DNA of 64,000 bases, taken from contig NZ_SDHW01000007.1 in the NCBI RefSeq assembly GCF_004118265.1, forward strand, positions 62,001-126,000, in the 5' to 3' direction. The notes beneath the pieces are model-generated. The model ran no database searches, was not told the origin of the DNA, and was given only the letters and a program-made list of their open reading frames with translations. The translations under genes were made by a program, and so were the position numbers. Positions 14,966-24,192 of the stretch are shown in pieces (position 1 is the first letter of the stretch; each line of letters starts with the position of its first letter). Source of the stretch: Lacibacter luteus (GTDB taxonomy: Bacteria; Bacteroidota; Bacteroidia; Chitinophagales; Chitinophagaceae).

Positions 14966-17470
14966 ATGAAACGATTGCACTTCTGCCTGTTTGTCTTTTT
15001 TTTACTGGTTGCCAGCCTGGCAACTGCAGCAGATATTTATGTTTCCCCCAACGGTTCCGATAGCAATGATGGTTCAAAAGAAAAACCTTTTGCAACACTC
15101 AGCAAGGCTTTACGCAAGGCAAGAGAAATGCGCAGGCTGAATGATGCAACGATCAAAGATGGTATTCATATTATTTTAAGAGGTGGCAATTATCCGGTTC
15201 TTGAGACGATTGTGATTCGACCGGAGGATAGTGGCACAAGAGAAAGCTCTACGTTTATTGAAACTGCCGAAAATGAAAAACCTGTTTTAAGCGGCGGTCT
15301 ACAGATCAGCAATTGGAAAAAAGTAACGGCTCCTGTCAACGGCTTACAAACAAAACATCAAAGTAAAATCTGGATGGCAGATGTGCCGAATGTAAATGGC
15401 AATCATTTTAATTTTCGTCAACTGTGGGTGAATGATGTAAAAGCAGTGCGGGCAAAATCTTCCAATGGTGATGCCATGTTGCGCATTTTAAACTGGAACA
15501 AAGCAGAAGCTGCTTGTGTAATTCCAACTTTACCGTTTGCTAATCTTGATAAAGCAAATGGACTTGAATTATTTATTCATCAATGGTGGGAGATCGCTAA
15601 CCTACGTGTGAAGAAAGTGCAGGTGATGGGCGACAGTACAAAATTGTTTTTTCATCAACCCGAAAGTAAAATTCAAAACGAACATCCCTGGCCTGCACCG
15701 TGGATCAGTAAAGAAACCGGCAACTCCGCTTTTTATTTAACCAATGCTATTCAGTTTTTAGATGAACCCGGTGAATGGTATTTAGATGCAACCAGTCAAA
15801 AAATTTACTACTGGCCACGCAACAATGAAAATCTAACGACAGCAAAAGTAATAGCACCCTTTACAGAAACATTGATCAGCGTTGAAGGAACCATTGATAA
15901 CCCGGTGAAGAATTTAGTGATCGATGGTATTTCTTTTCAGCATACAGGTTGGTTGCGACCATCATTGCAAGGTCATGTGCCGCACCAGGCTGGTTTGTAT
16001 ATGACGGAAGCATACAAATTAAAACCCGCAGGTACAAAAACAAAACCGGGATTAGATAATCAGGCATGGGTTGGTAGACAAGCGGCCGCTGTAGAATTGA
16101 GTTATGCCAATCGTACACGCATCAAGAATTGTTCATTCATTCATTTAGCTGCAACAGGAATTGATTTGAAAAAAGGCGTGCAGGATAACATGACGAAGAA
16201 TAATCTCTTCAGCGATATTGGCGGCACGGCTATACTGGCTGGCAATTATGGTGATGAAGGAAGAGAAATTCATTTGCCCTTTGATCCAAAAGATAACCGG
16301 GAGAAATGCGATGTGATCTTTATTGAAAACAATTTTATTACCAATGCCACCAATGAAGATTGGGGTGCAGTTGGGATTGGTTGTGGTTTTGTAAGCAGAA
16401 CAAGTATTCGTCATAACGAAATTGAAAATGTATCGTACAGCGGTATCAGTTTAGGTTGGGGATGGAGTCCTGAACCGAATATGATGAAGGACAACAGAAT
16501 TGTTGCCAACAAAATTCATCATTACGGCAAATGGAATTACGACTGCAGCGGTATTTATACATTGAGCGCTCAAACCAATTCCATCATTGAAGAAAATTAT
16601 ATCGATAGTATTTATAAGTCGCCCATTGCTCATTTGCCTTCGCACTGGTTTTATATTTATACAGATGAAGGCTCATCACATTTCACAGTAAAAAATAACT
16701 GGACACCTTCTCAGAAATATTTGCAGAATAACAACGGTCCGGGTAATGTATGGAGCAACAATGGTCCGCAGGTACACGACAGTGTAAAACAAAATGCAGG
16801 AATTGAAAAACGTTTTCAATATCTATCAGCCAACAAAACGGCAAAGACAGGCATCATCAACGAAGAACACAATGAAGTAATTGAACTGATTGTGAAAGAA
16901 GGTATGCAGTTGAACTTACCCAAGCTAAAAGAATTGTTGGCGAAGAACAATATGGACAGCAATGCCATTTATCATTGGCAGAATCATTATGTCATCTTCG
17001 ATAAGGTGCAGGACATTGGCGTAATGCAGGGCAGAATCGCCAACAATTTTCCTGAAGCAGAAGTAAGAGTCTACCACGACATGTTTTATGAATACAGTAA
17101 GAAGAAACATTGTGCTGATAAAACAGTAGCGAAGGAGTGGGAGCATATCATCCTAACAGCAAATCTGGTGGATGATAAAAAGCTGCAGAAAGAATATCTC
17201 GATTATCATGCTACGCAGTTTGAAAAATGGCCGGAGATTTCAAAAGGATTTTGCAATGCCGATTTTCAGCAGTTGTTATTGTTCAGGAATGGACGACAGT
17301 TGATGTTGATCATCAGTATTCCAAAAGGAGAGAGTTTGGATAAACTCAATCCAAGAACAACTGCCAACAATCCGAGAGTGGATGAATGGAATAAGATCAT
17401 GAAAAAATACCAGGAAGGAATTAAAGGAACGAAGCCGGGGGAGACTTGGGTGTTTCTGGATCATCTATAA
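14966..17470 (+). CDS. Secreted right-handed parallel beta-helix protein with C-terminal L-rhamnose-mutarotase-like (DUF718) domains
   Basis: The 834-residue protein has a clear signal peptide ending ATAAD. IYVSPNGSDSNDGS and a PbH1-like repeat region (roughly residues 20-600) follow; this fold is typical of pectate lyases, polygalacturonases and related polysaccharide enzymes. The last 100 residues read like L-rhamnose mutarotase, including YLDYHATQFEKWPEI (compare the Y..H..WPE pattern of RhaM), a central strand LMLIISIP and a terminal WVFLDHL. The preceding 90 residues, from about 640, may be a degenerate second copy of the same ferredoxin-like fold. ATG 14966 is used because it starts the signal peptide; an in-frame ATG at 14921 adds 15 non-hydrophobic residues. 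Likely role: acting on a rhamnose-containing glycan outside the cytoplasm. Catalytic residues of the helix were not identified. Confidence 0.8.
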   Translation: MKRLHFCLFVFFLLVASLATAADIYVSPNGSDSNDGSKEKPFATLSKALRKAREMRRLNDATIKDGIHIILRGGNYPVLETIVIRPEDSGTRESSTFIETAENEKPVLSGGLQISNWKKVTAPVNGLQTKHQSKIWMADVPNVNGNHFNFRQLWVNDVKAVRAKSSNGDAMLRILNWNKAEAACVIPTLPFANLDKANGLELFIHQWWEIANLRVKKVQVMGDSTKLFFHQPESKIQNEHPWPAPWISKETGNSAFYLTNAIQFLDEPGEWYLDATSQKIYYWPRNNENLTTAKVIAPFTETLISVEGTIDNPVKNLVIDGISFQHTGWLRPSLQGHVPHQAGLYMTEAYKLKPAGTKTKPGLDNQAWVGRQAAAVELSYANRTRIKNCSFIHLAATGIDLKKGVQDNMTKNNLFSDIGGTAILAGNYGDEGREIHLPFDPKDNREKCDVIFIENNFITNATNEDWGAVGIGCGFVSRTSIRHNEIENVSYSGISLGWGWSPEPNMMKDNRIVANKIHHYGKWNYDCSGIYTLSAQTNSIIEENYIDSIYKSPIAHLPSHWFYIYTDEGSSHFTVKNNWTPSQKYLQNNNGPGNVWSNNGPQVHDSVKQNAGIEKRFQYLSANKTAKTGIINEEHNEVIELIVKEGMQLNLPKLKELLAKNNMDSNAIYHWQNHYVIFDKVQDIGVMQGRIANNFPEAEVRVYHDMFYEYSKKKHCADKTVAKEWEHIILTANLVDDKKLQKEYLDYHATQFEKWPEISKGFCNADFQQLLLFRNGRQLMLIISIPKGESLDKLNPRTTANNPRVDEWNKIMKKYQEGIKGTKPGETWVFLDHL

Positions 17471-17472
17471 AT

Positions 17473-17547
17473 AACCGCCGTCAGGGTTTGTAACCGCTGA
17501 CGGGGTGTTTAAAACCCTGACGGCGGCTCAAATCCCGTCAGCGGTTG
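17473..17547 (+). repeat. Interleaved double inverted repeat (a-b-a'-b' order)
   Basis: Arm a (aaccgccgtcagggttt, 17473) pairs with a' (17511-17526), and arm b (aaccgctgacggg, 17492) pairs with b' (17532-17546). Because the arms alternate, both stems can form together only as a pseudoknot; otherwise they are alternatives. The element separates the beta-helix gene from the oxidoreductase gene and resembles the one at 3552. Confidence 0.65.
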
Positions 17548-17570
17548 AGAAGAAAATAAAAAAACGAATT

Positions 17571-18650
17571 ATGTTGACAATTGGAATTTTAGGCGTTGGT
17601 GAAGGTCGCAGTACTATGAGTGCAGCTTTACAAAGCAAAAAACTGCATCTCAAAATCATTTGCGATCGCAACGAAGAGTTATGCAAACAACGTTGCAAGG
17701 AATTTGATTTCAATAATTACACTACCAACTACGATGATCTGTTGAACGATGCTGAGATCGACATCATCGCCATTTATACGCCTGATCATCTGCATGCCGA
17801 TCATATCAAACAGGCATTGCTGCATGGTAAACATGTGGTGTGCACGAAGCCGTTTATTGATGATCTCAGCAGGGCAAAAGAATTACTGGAGCTGCAGGAG
17901 CAAACAGGTAAGAAAGTTTTTGTGGGACAAAGCTCCCGTTTCTTCGAACCATACAAGCGTCAACGAAAAGATTTTGAAGCAGGAGAGATTGGCGAACTTA
18001 TTACCATCGAAAGTCATTACAATGCTGATCATCGCTGGTTCCTTGAAAAGAAATGGGCGTTGGAAGACTCATTCAAATGGTTGTATGGTGGTTTAAGTCA
18101 TCCTGTTGATTTCATCCGTTGGTATTTACCCAACATTGAAGAAGTGATGGGCTATGGCATGATCAGCGCCAATGGTAAAGCAGCAGGTTTAAAGAATGAA
18201 GACACCATGCATTTCATCTTCAAAGCAACTGATGGACGAATTGCAAGAGTGAGCGGAACATATACCAGTCCAACACAACCGGTGAAACGTGACAGTGGTA
18301 TGAGTTGTGTGTTGCGTGGTACACTAGGTGCATCACAAGCCGATTATCATGAACTACGTTATTCCATCACCGATAAAACAGGTGAAGAAAAAATCATTCA
18401 TTGGGGCGACAGTACCTTGAAATATTATTTCCGGTTTGAAGGGCAGAGTCATCATGCAGGAGAGTATCAGAATTATTTAGAATACTTCGCCGATTCAATT
18501 GAACAGGGTTTTACAGCTTATCCAAATATGAAAGAAGGAATAGGAACAGTGGCCTTGTTACAGGCAATGGATAAGAGTTTGAAAACCGGTGAGCCGGTGA
18601 GGATTGCTGATATATTAAAACAATATAATCTTGAACCACTAAGCCACTAA
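17571..18650 (+). CDS. Gfo/Idh/MocA-family NAD(P)-dependent oxidoreductase
   Basis: The 359-residue protein has an N-terminal Rossmann fold starting TIGILGVGEG, then IYTPDHLHADH and the conserved catalytic-site motif VVCTKPF, in which Lys is the family's key residue. A C-terminal alpha/beta domain with GGLSHPVDFIRW carries the probable active-site His. The family oxidises or reduces sugars, sugar acids and inositols at a ring hydroxyl. There is no signal peptide, so it is cytoplasmic. ATG 17571 is chosen over an upstream in-frame ATG at 17505 that lies inside the GC-rich repeat. Its last residues, LEPLSH, and its stop lie in the next intergenic repeat. The substrate is unknown. Confidence 0.9.
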   Translation: MLTIGILGVGEGRSTMSAALQSKKLHLKIICDRNEELCKQRCKEFDFNNYTTNYDDLLNDAEIDIIAIYTPDHLHADHIKQALLHGKHVVCTKPFIDDLSRAKELLELQEQTGKKVFVGQSSRFFEPYKRQRKDFEAGEIGELITIESHYNADHRWFLEKKWALEDSFKWLYGGLSHPVDFIRWYLPNIEEVMGYGMISANGKAAGLKNEDTMHFIFKATDGRIARVSGTYTSPTQPVKRDSGMSCVLRGTLGASQADYHELRYSITDKTGEEKIIHWGDSTLKYYFRFEGQSHHAGEYQNYLEYFADSIEQGFTAYPNMKEGIGTVALLQAMDKSLKTGEPVRIADILKQYNLEPLSH

Positions 18651-18707
18651 GACACGAAGTAACACAAAGCTTCGTGTTGCTTTGTGCTCTCTGTGTCTTT
18701 GTGGTTC
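18633..18707 (+). repeat. Intergenic inverted repeat, gaaccac...gtggttc family
   Basis: This 75-bp imperfect inverted repeat begins gaaccactaagcc and ends gtctttgtggttc. It supplies the stop codon of the oxidoreductase gene and ends 9 nt before the ATG of the next symporter. An in-frame GTG inside it (18684) would give a longer symporter start but is repeat sequence. Confidence 0.85.
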
Positions 18708-18716
18708 AAATATGTC

Positions 18717-20306
18717 ATGAACAAGATCTACGATAAATTAACAACGCTTGATTTTGCCATTGTTGCAATTTATTTAATTGCATTGCTGGCTATTGGCTAC
18801 ATTGCCAGTTTCCGCAACAAGAAAAAAGATGAAACATTGTTTCTTGCCAGCAATTCACTCAACTGGTACAACATTGGTTTCAACATGTGGGGAACAAATG
18901 TTGGTCCATCATCTTTACTGGCGTTTGCAAGCATTGGATTTTCTGCAGGCATTGTTGGTGGTAATTTCGAATGGTATGCGTTTGTATTTTTATTATTACT
19001 GGCAATGGTGTTTGCACCACGTTACATTGCCAGTAAAGTAACCACCATGCCCGAGTTCATGGGCAAACGTTACGGCAAAAGCACGCAGGATATTTTAGCA
19101 GGCTATGCGTTAATAAAAATTCTCATCAGCTGGTTAAGTCTTGGTTTGTTCAGTGGAGGAATTTTAGTTCGACAAATTTTAGGAATACCAATGTGGCAAT
19201 CAACTATTGTGTTGGTGGCATTCTCAGGATTGTTTACTTACATGGGCGGATTAAAAGCCATTGCAAAAGTGAACGTGTTTCAAATGATCTTACTCATCAT
19301 TGTTTCATTGGCATTAACGTATATCGGATTTCAAAAAGTGGGCGGCATCACTGCATTGGTTGATAAAACACCCAATCATTTCTGGAACCTCATTCATCCT
19401 GCATCCGATCCCGGTTATCCATGGCATGCATTGTTGTTGGGTTATCCTGTATCGGCCGTTGCATTTTTCTGCACCGATCAGAGCATGGTGCAAAGTGTAT
19501 TGGGTGCAAAAAATTTAAAACAGGGACAGTTGGGTGTAAACTTCATCGGCTGGTTAAAAGTGTTGGCATTGCCCATGTTCATCTTGCCGGGTATTTTATG
19601 TTTTGCATTGTTTCCTGATTTGACTGATGATAAGTTAGCCTACATGACCATGGTAACAAATCTCTTTCCTCCTGGCTTAAATGGTTTGGTGATCTGTGTA
19701 TTGATCGCTGTGTTGGTGGCAACCATCGGTTCATCGTTGAATGCATTGAGCACAGTTTTTACAAAAGATATTTATGTCAACAACATCAATCCGCAGGCAA
19801 CGGTGAAACAACAGATCAATGTTGGACGTTACACGGTGATTGCAGGTTGTGTGTTGGCGGTGTTAATGGCCATAGCGTTTGATAATATCCAAGGCAAAAC
19901 CTTGTTCGATATTTTTCAATCAATACTCGGCTACCTTGCACCACCTTTAGCTGTAACATTTTTATTGAGTGTGTTTTGGAAACGCACCACAAAGCTGGCG
20001 GTGAATTTAATTTTATCAGCAGGTTCAGCATTTAGTTTGATTGTGGGCATGCTCAACTTGTGGATCTTACCACCCGATACTGCAACAGGAGCAAACACAT
20101 GGTGGCCGCATTATTTTCTTATTTCGTTTTACATTTTTGCAGTGTTGTTCGTTGCAGCCATCATCATTTCCTTACTCGATAAAAACAAAGTAACGGCCGC
20201 CGTTGAAACAGCGCCTTTACCAAAAACAGATAAACAGGTAAAAATTCTATTCGTCTTATTAGGACTTGTCATACTAACTCTCTACATCATTTTTAACGGG
20301 CATTAA
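18717..20306 (+). CDS. Sodium:solute symporter (SSS family, SGLT-like)
   Basis: The 529-residue membrane protein has about 14 hydrophobic segments. SSS features include the N-terminal region KDETLFLASNSLNWYNIGF with the following NMWGTNVGPSSLLAFASIGF, the FMGKRYGKSTQDI loop and ATIGSSLNALSTVFTKDIY in the second half. It likely co-transports a monosaccharide or sugar acid with Na+. ATG 18717 is chosen over the GTG at 18684 because the latter lies in the intergenic repeat. It follows the Gfo/Idh/MocA gene directly, an arrangement common where the symporter imports the oxidoreductase's substrate. Confidence 0.92.
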   Translation: MNKIYDKLTTLDFAIVAIYLIALLAIGYIASFRNKKKDETLFLASNSLNWYNIGFNMWGTNVGPSSLLAFASIGFSAGIVGGNFEWYAFVFLLLLAMVFAPRYIASKVTTMPEFMGKRYGKSTQDILAGYALIKILISWLSLGLFSGGILVRQILGIPMWQSTIVLVAFSGLFTYMGGLKAIAKVNVFQMILLIIVSLALTYIGFQKVGGITALVDKTPNHFWNLIHPASDPGYPWHALLLGYPVSAVAFFCTDQSMVQSVLGAKNLKQGQLGVNFIGWLKVLALPMFILPGILCFALFPDLTDDKLAYMTMVTNLFPPGLNGLVICVLIAVLVATIGSSLNALSTVFTKDIYVNNINPQATVKQQINVGRYTVIAGCVLAVLMAIAFDNIQGKTLFDIFQSILGYLAPPLAVTFLLSVFWKRTTKLAVNLILSAGSAFSLIVGMLNLWILPPDTATGANTWWPHYFLISFYIFAVLFVAAIIISLLDKNKVTAAVETAPLPKTDKQVKILFVLLGLVILTLYIIFNGH

Positions 20307-20365
20307 ACATGAAGAATATTTTGTTCACCAGCTTTCTTACTACTGTGATGCTTTGGTTGTGTCAC

Positions 20366-20480
20366 TCACTTGTACGTTCTGTTCGCTATGCAGCAAATAG
20401 AACCACTAAGACTCAAAGTCAGAAAGTTTCACCAAGTAAAACCTTTGTGTTTCTCTGTGTCCTCTGTGGCTCCGTGGTTC
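20366..20480 (+). repeat. Extended intergenic repeat with a 34-bp conserved 5' flank
   Basis: The inverted repeat (gaaccac at 20400, gtggttc at 20474-20480) is preceded by 34 bases that match the flank of the repeat at 31139-31172 with only four differences (tcacttgtacgttctgt start). An ORF of 64 codons (20309-20503) runs through it and would end in a signal-peptide-like stretch FVFLCVLCGSVVQ. Confidence 0.8.
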
Positions 20481-20533
20481 AAACAAAACATATTCAATAT
20501 TAAATCTCTTTCTAAAATCATACTTGCACATAT

Positions 20534-21901
20534 ATGGAACATAAAAAAGGAAGTTTAAAAAGTACCATCGCCGTATCACTTACAAATTATCTTGATGCCG
20601 GCGCAATTGTAGCAGGCGCAAGTGGATTGACGCTCTGGCAAAATTATCTTGGGCTTAACGAAGGGCATCTCGGTTGGCTGAATGCAATCAGTGCAAATGC
20701 TTTTGGTGCGGCTATCGGCGCTATTTTCGGTGGTTTCCTCGCCGACAAATACGGACGTAAAACCATCTACACTTACAATATGCTTGTGTATATGTTGGGC
20801 ATTGCCATTATCATGTTCGCCGTTAATTTCCCGATGTTGTTGACGGGTTTCCTTGTTACGGGTATTTCAGTGGGAGTGGGTGTTCCTGCTTCATGGACAT
20901 ATATTTCCGAAAATTCAGAAGTAGGTAACCGTGGAAAGAATATGGGTATTTCTCAGTTTGCATGGGGAGTTGGTCCAATGATCATTTTATTGCTGGGAAT
21001 GCTTCTTGCTCCCGGCAAAGCCGATGCTTCAGCTGGTGTTTTATTTGGTTACGTAGAAAAAATTGCTGCGATCTTTATTGGTAACGATGCAAGCGTTGAA
21101 GCAATCAATGTATTCAGCAGCCGTATCATTTTCGGGTCTTTGTTTGTGGTGGCGTTTATCGCATGGACATTGCAACGGAAACTCAATGAATCGAAAGATT
21201 GGGAAGAGGCAAAACAATCACAATCAAACGAAAAACAACCCGGCGTTTTCTCATCGTTCGGTACGCTGTTTACAAACAAAGTGAATATCCGAACCATGCT
21301 TTTTCTGGCAGGCATTTACATTAGCTGGAATATGGTGGCATCGGTAATGGGTTTCTTTCAGCAACATATTTATGAAACCGCAGGCGGTCTTTCTAACGGA
21401 GAGGCCAATATGATTACAGCAGTACAATGGATCGTAATTATTGCAGTAACCTATTTTGGTTTTGCTATGCTGGTTGATAAAGTGAATCAAAGATGGTTGT
21501 ATGTTTTCGGCACATCAATAGGGATAGTGGCCTGGTTCATTCTTATTTTCATTGGAATAAAAAATCATGTTGCGTTATGGACGTTCACCATGCTTTGGGG
21601 CATACATGCCGGAATAAGCGTACAGGCGTTTTATGCGCTTTGGGCTTCGGAACTTTTTCCTGCAAAATACCGGGCGGCCGCTCAGGGGATCATGTTCTTT
21701 GCAGTTAGAAGTATTGCAGCAGTATGGGGATTTGGTTTTGTAAATATTTATGGCGAAAACGGAGAAGGATTTTACACCGCAGCTTACGTTATGATCGGGC
21801 TGCTCATTTTTGCACTGATCGTAGGAACGATCTGGACACCAAAAACTCAAGGCAAATCATTACAACAAATAACGAAAGAAAGATACGGAGACGACATTTA
21901 G
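20534..21901 (+). CDS. Major facilitator superfamily sugar-type transporter
   Basis: The 455-residue protein has 12 predicted membrane segments and the MFS loop 2-3 motif GGFLADKYGRKTIY. ELFPAKYRAAAQGIMFF late in the protein resembles the second-half signature of sugar and metabolite:H+ porters. It probably imports a mono- or oligosaccharide. The next gene is a signal-less GH78-like rhamnosidase, so an imported rhamnoside is an attractive substrate; this is inferred. The start is preceded by a short non-repeat leader at 20504-20533. Confidence 0.9.
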   Translation: MEHKKGSLKSTIAVSLTNYLDAGAIVAGASGLTLWQNYLGLNEGHLGWLNAISANAFGAAIGAIFGGFLADKYGRKTIYTYNMLVYMLGIAIIMFAVNFPMLLTGFLVTGISVGVGVPASWTYISENSEVGNRGKNMGISQFAWGVGPMIILLLGMLLAPGKADASAGVLFGYVEKIAAIFIGNDASVEAINVFSSRIIFGSLFVVAFIAWTLQRKLNESKDWEEAKQSQSNEKQPGVFSSFGTLFTNKVNIRTMLFLAGIYISWNMVASVMGFFQQHIYETAGGLSNGEANMITAVQWIVIIAVTYFGFAMLVDKVNQRWLYVFGTSIGIVAWFILIFIGIKNHVALWTFTMLWGIHAGISVQAFYALWASELFPAKYRAAAQGIMFFAVRSIAAVWGFGFVNIYGENGEGFYTAAYVMIGLLIFALIVGTIWTPKTQGKSLQQITKERYGDDI

Positions 21902-21965
21902 GTTATTAGAATAACGCAAACAAGTAATACGAAGTAGATAACAGCGAAGCAATTAACGTGAAGCA

Positions 21966-24092
21966 ATGAACAACTCTTTTTTATCAAATACTTTTTCTGC
22001 TCCAACATGGATCTGGTATCCCGGCGATTTTGAAATAGTACTGGCCAATAAAATGCAAAACCGTCGGACAGAACGAGGCACATTTTTTCCCGTGTTCTGG
22101 AAAATTGACGCCCATTATGTGCTCATGGATTTTCATAAAGTGTTTGATGTGCCCGCCGAAGAAACTGTTGATATTTATGTGGAAGGTGAATACAATGTAA
22201 AGATCGATGGAATAGCATTTGAAGGAAGTCCGAAGCAAATTGTTGTACCGGCAGGTAAACATAAGATCAACATCAAAGTATTTAACCAGGCGAATGTGCC
22301 TGCTATTTATGTAAAAGGAAAAACAATTGTATCGGATGCAACATGGCTCGTAACATTCGAAGACAAAGAATGGATCGATGAAACAGGAAAAGCATCCGAC
22401 ATCTCGGCTACCAAATGGCTCAATGCAGGAAGTTCGAATTTTAATTCACCTGCGCAATTGCCTTCGGAGTTTATGCTGCCGACAAGAAAACAATCAGCAG
22501 TATCAACAATAAAAGGAAAGAACTCCCTGCTGGTAGATTTTGGAAAAGAAACATTTGGGTTTATTCAATTGCATGGCCTGAGTGGAAAAGGGAAATTATC
22601 GGTGTACTATGGTGAATCAGAAGAAGAAGCATTATCAACAGAACATTGCGAAACGTTGGATAGAGTGGATGTTAACACCCAAGAAAAGAAAGATGAGATC
22701 ATGAAGCTGTCGAAAGCTTATCGTTTTGTAAATGTGCAATGCGATGAAGGCGTAACACTCGATTCTGTTTCCATGCTGTATGAATATGCTGATGTAAAAG
22801 AACGAGGCAGCTTTACTTGTAACGATGAAGAGATCAATCGTATTTACGATGTATCGAAATACACATTTGAATTAAACACAAGAGAATTTTTCATCGATGG
22901 CATCAAACGGGATCGTTGGATCTGGAGTGGAGATGCGTATCAAAGTTATTTGATGAACTACTATCTCTACTTCGATAATGAAACAGTAAAACGTACAACC
23001 TATGCCTTGCGTGGTAAAGATCCGGTGACGGGTCACATCAACACCATCATGGATTATACGTTCTATTGGTTCCTCGGTATTTATGATTATTACCTCTACA
23101 CAGGCGATCAGAATTTTATAGCACAGAACTACGACCGTATGAAAACGTTGATGGATTATGTGTTGGCCCGTCGTAATAAAGATGGATTGATGGAGTGGAT
23201 GTCCGGCGATTGGATCTTTATCGATTGGGCTGCAGGTCTCAGCAAAAAAGGCGAAGTGAGCTTTGAACAGTTATTGCTTGCACGTAGCCTGGAGACAATG
23301 GCTTTGTGTGCCAACATCGCCAACGATACAGATGCAGCAACGCAATACAACACACTTGCTGCTGATATGCGTAAAAAATTATTCAACATTTACTGGAACG
23401 ATACAAAGCAGGCATTGGTGCACAGTCGTGTGGATGGTAAGCAAACAGAAAATGTTACACGTTATGCAAACATGTTCTCCATCTTCTTCGATTATTTTAA
23501 TGAGCAGCAAAAAGAGCAGGTGAAAACGTCCGTGTTGCTGAATGATCATATTCAGAAGATCACCACACCGTACATGCGTTTCTATGAGTTGGAAGCTTTG
23601 TGTGCCTTAGGTGAACAGAATTATGTGTTGAAAGAAATGAAAGATTACTGGGGTGGTATGTTGAAGCTTGGTGCAACAAGTTTCTGGGAAGAATATAATC
23701 CTGATAAAAAAGGAGCAGAACATTATGCGATGTATGGAAGAGAGTTTGGAAAAAGTTTATGCCACGCATGGGGTGCAAGTCCTTTGTATTTGCTGGGTAA
23801 ATATTATCTCGGCGTAAAACCAACAGCACCGGGTTATTCTGAATATGTAGTTGAACCAAATCTTGGTGGATTGGAATGGATGGAAGGCAAAGTGCCAACA
23901 CCACAAGGTGAAATTGAACTGTATGTAAGTACGAATGAGATCAAGATCACCGGTGCAGCAGGAACAGGTGTGTTGAAGTTTAGCAGTAGATCAAAACCAG
24001 TTTGTAGCGAAGGAAATGTGGAAGATAAAGGCGATGGCAATTATGAGTTAACGGTAGAAAAAGAGAAGAGTTATACAGTGAACTATAATTAA
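21966..24092 (+). CDS. GH78-like alpha-L-rhamnosidase, apparently cytoplasmic
   Basis: The 708-residue protein has an N-terminal beta-sandwich region (about 1-270) and an (alpha/alpha)6 barrel. GH78 motifs are DGIKRDRWIWSGDAY, which holds the general acid region, MEWMSGDWIFIDW, ATSFWEEYNP with the probable general base Glu, and CHAWGASPLYLLGKY. It is followed by a C-terminal beta-sandwich. The family removes terminal alpha-L-rhamnose. No signal peptide is visible, unlike the exported glycosidases nearby, so it probably acts on rhamnosides after import by the adjacent MFS transporter. Specific linkage and aglycone cannot be read from sequence. Confidence 0.87.
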   Translation: MNNSFLSNTFSAPTWIWYPGDFEIVLANKMQNRRTERGTFFPVFWKIDAHYVLMDFHKVFDVPAEETVDIYVEGEYNVKIDGIAFEGSPKQIVVPAGKHKINIKVFNQANVPAIYVKGKTIVSDATWLVTFEDKEWIDETGKASDISATKWLNAGSSNFNSPAQLPSEFMLPTRKQSAVSTIKGKNSLLVDFGKETFGFIQLHGLSGKGKLSVYYGESEEEALSTEHCETLDRVDVNTQEKKDEIMKLSKAYRFVNVQCDEGVTLDSVSMLYEYADVKERGSFTCNDEEINRIYDVSKYTFELNTREFFIDGIKRDRWIWSGDAYQSYLMNYYLYFDNETVKRTTYALRGKDPVTGHINTIMDYTFYWFLGIYDYYLYTGDQNFIAQNYDRMKTLMDYVLARRNKDGLMEWMSGDWIFIDWAAGLSKKGEVSFEQLLLARSLETMALCANIANDTDAATQYNTLAADMRKKLFNIYWNDTKQALVHSRVDGKQTENVTRYANMFSIFFDYFNEQQKEQVKTSVLLNDHIQKITTPYMRFYELEALCALGEQNYVLKEMKDYWGGMLKLGATSFWEEYNPDKKGAEHYAMYGREFGKSLCHAWGASPLYLLGKYYLGVKPTAPGYSEYVVEPNLGGLEWMEGKVPTPQGEIELYVSTNEIKITGAAGTGVLKFSSRSKPVCSEGNVEDKGDGNYELTVEKEKSYTVNYN

Positions 24093-24095
24093 ATT

Positions 24096-24180
24096 AACCA
24101 CAAAGAACGCAAAGAAGTTCACAAAGCACACGAAGTTTCTTTGTGAACCTTGTGAAAGCACTTCGTGTTCTTCGTGGTTC
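24096..24180 (+). repeat. Intergenic inverted repeat, aaccac...gtggtt family
   Basis: An 85-bp imperfect inverted repeat with a perfect inner stem gttcacaaag / ctttgtgaac. It lies 3 bp after the GH78 stop and 12 bp before the GH127-like start, filling the whole intergenic space. Confidence 0.85.
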
Positions 24181-24192
24181 AAAAAATATAAA

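Noticed and set aside
20309-20503. 64-codon ORF as an independent gene
   Set aside because: Most of it lies in a dispersed repeat and it has no mature domain; kept as a finding, not annotated as CDS.
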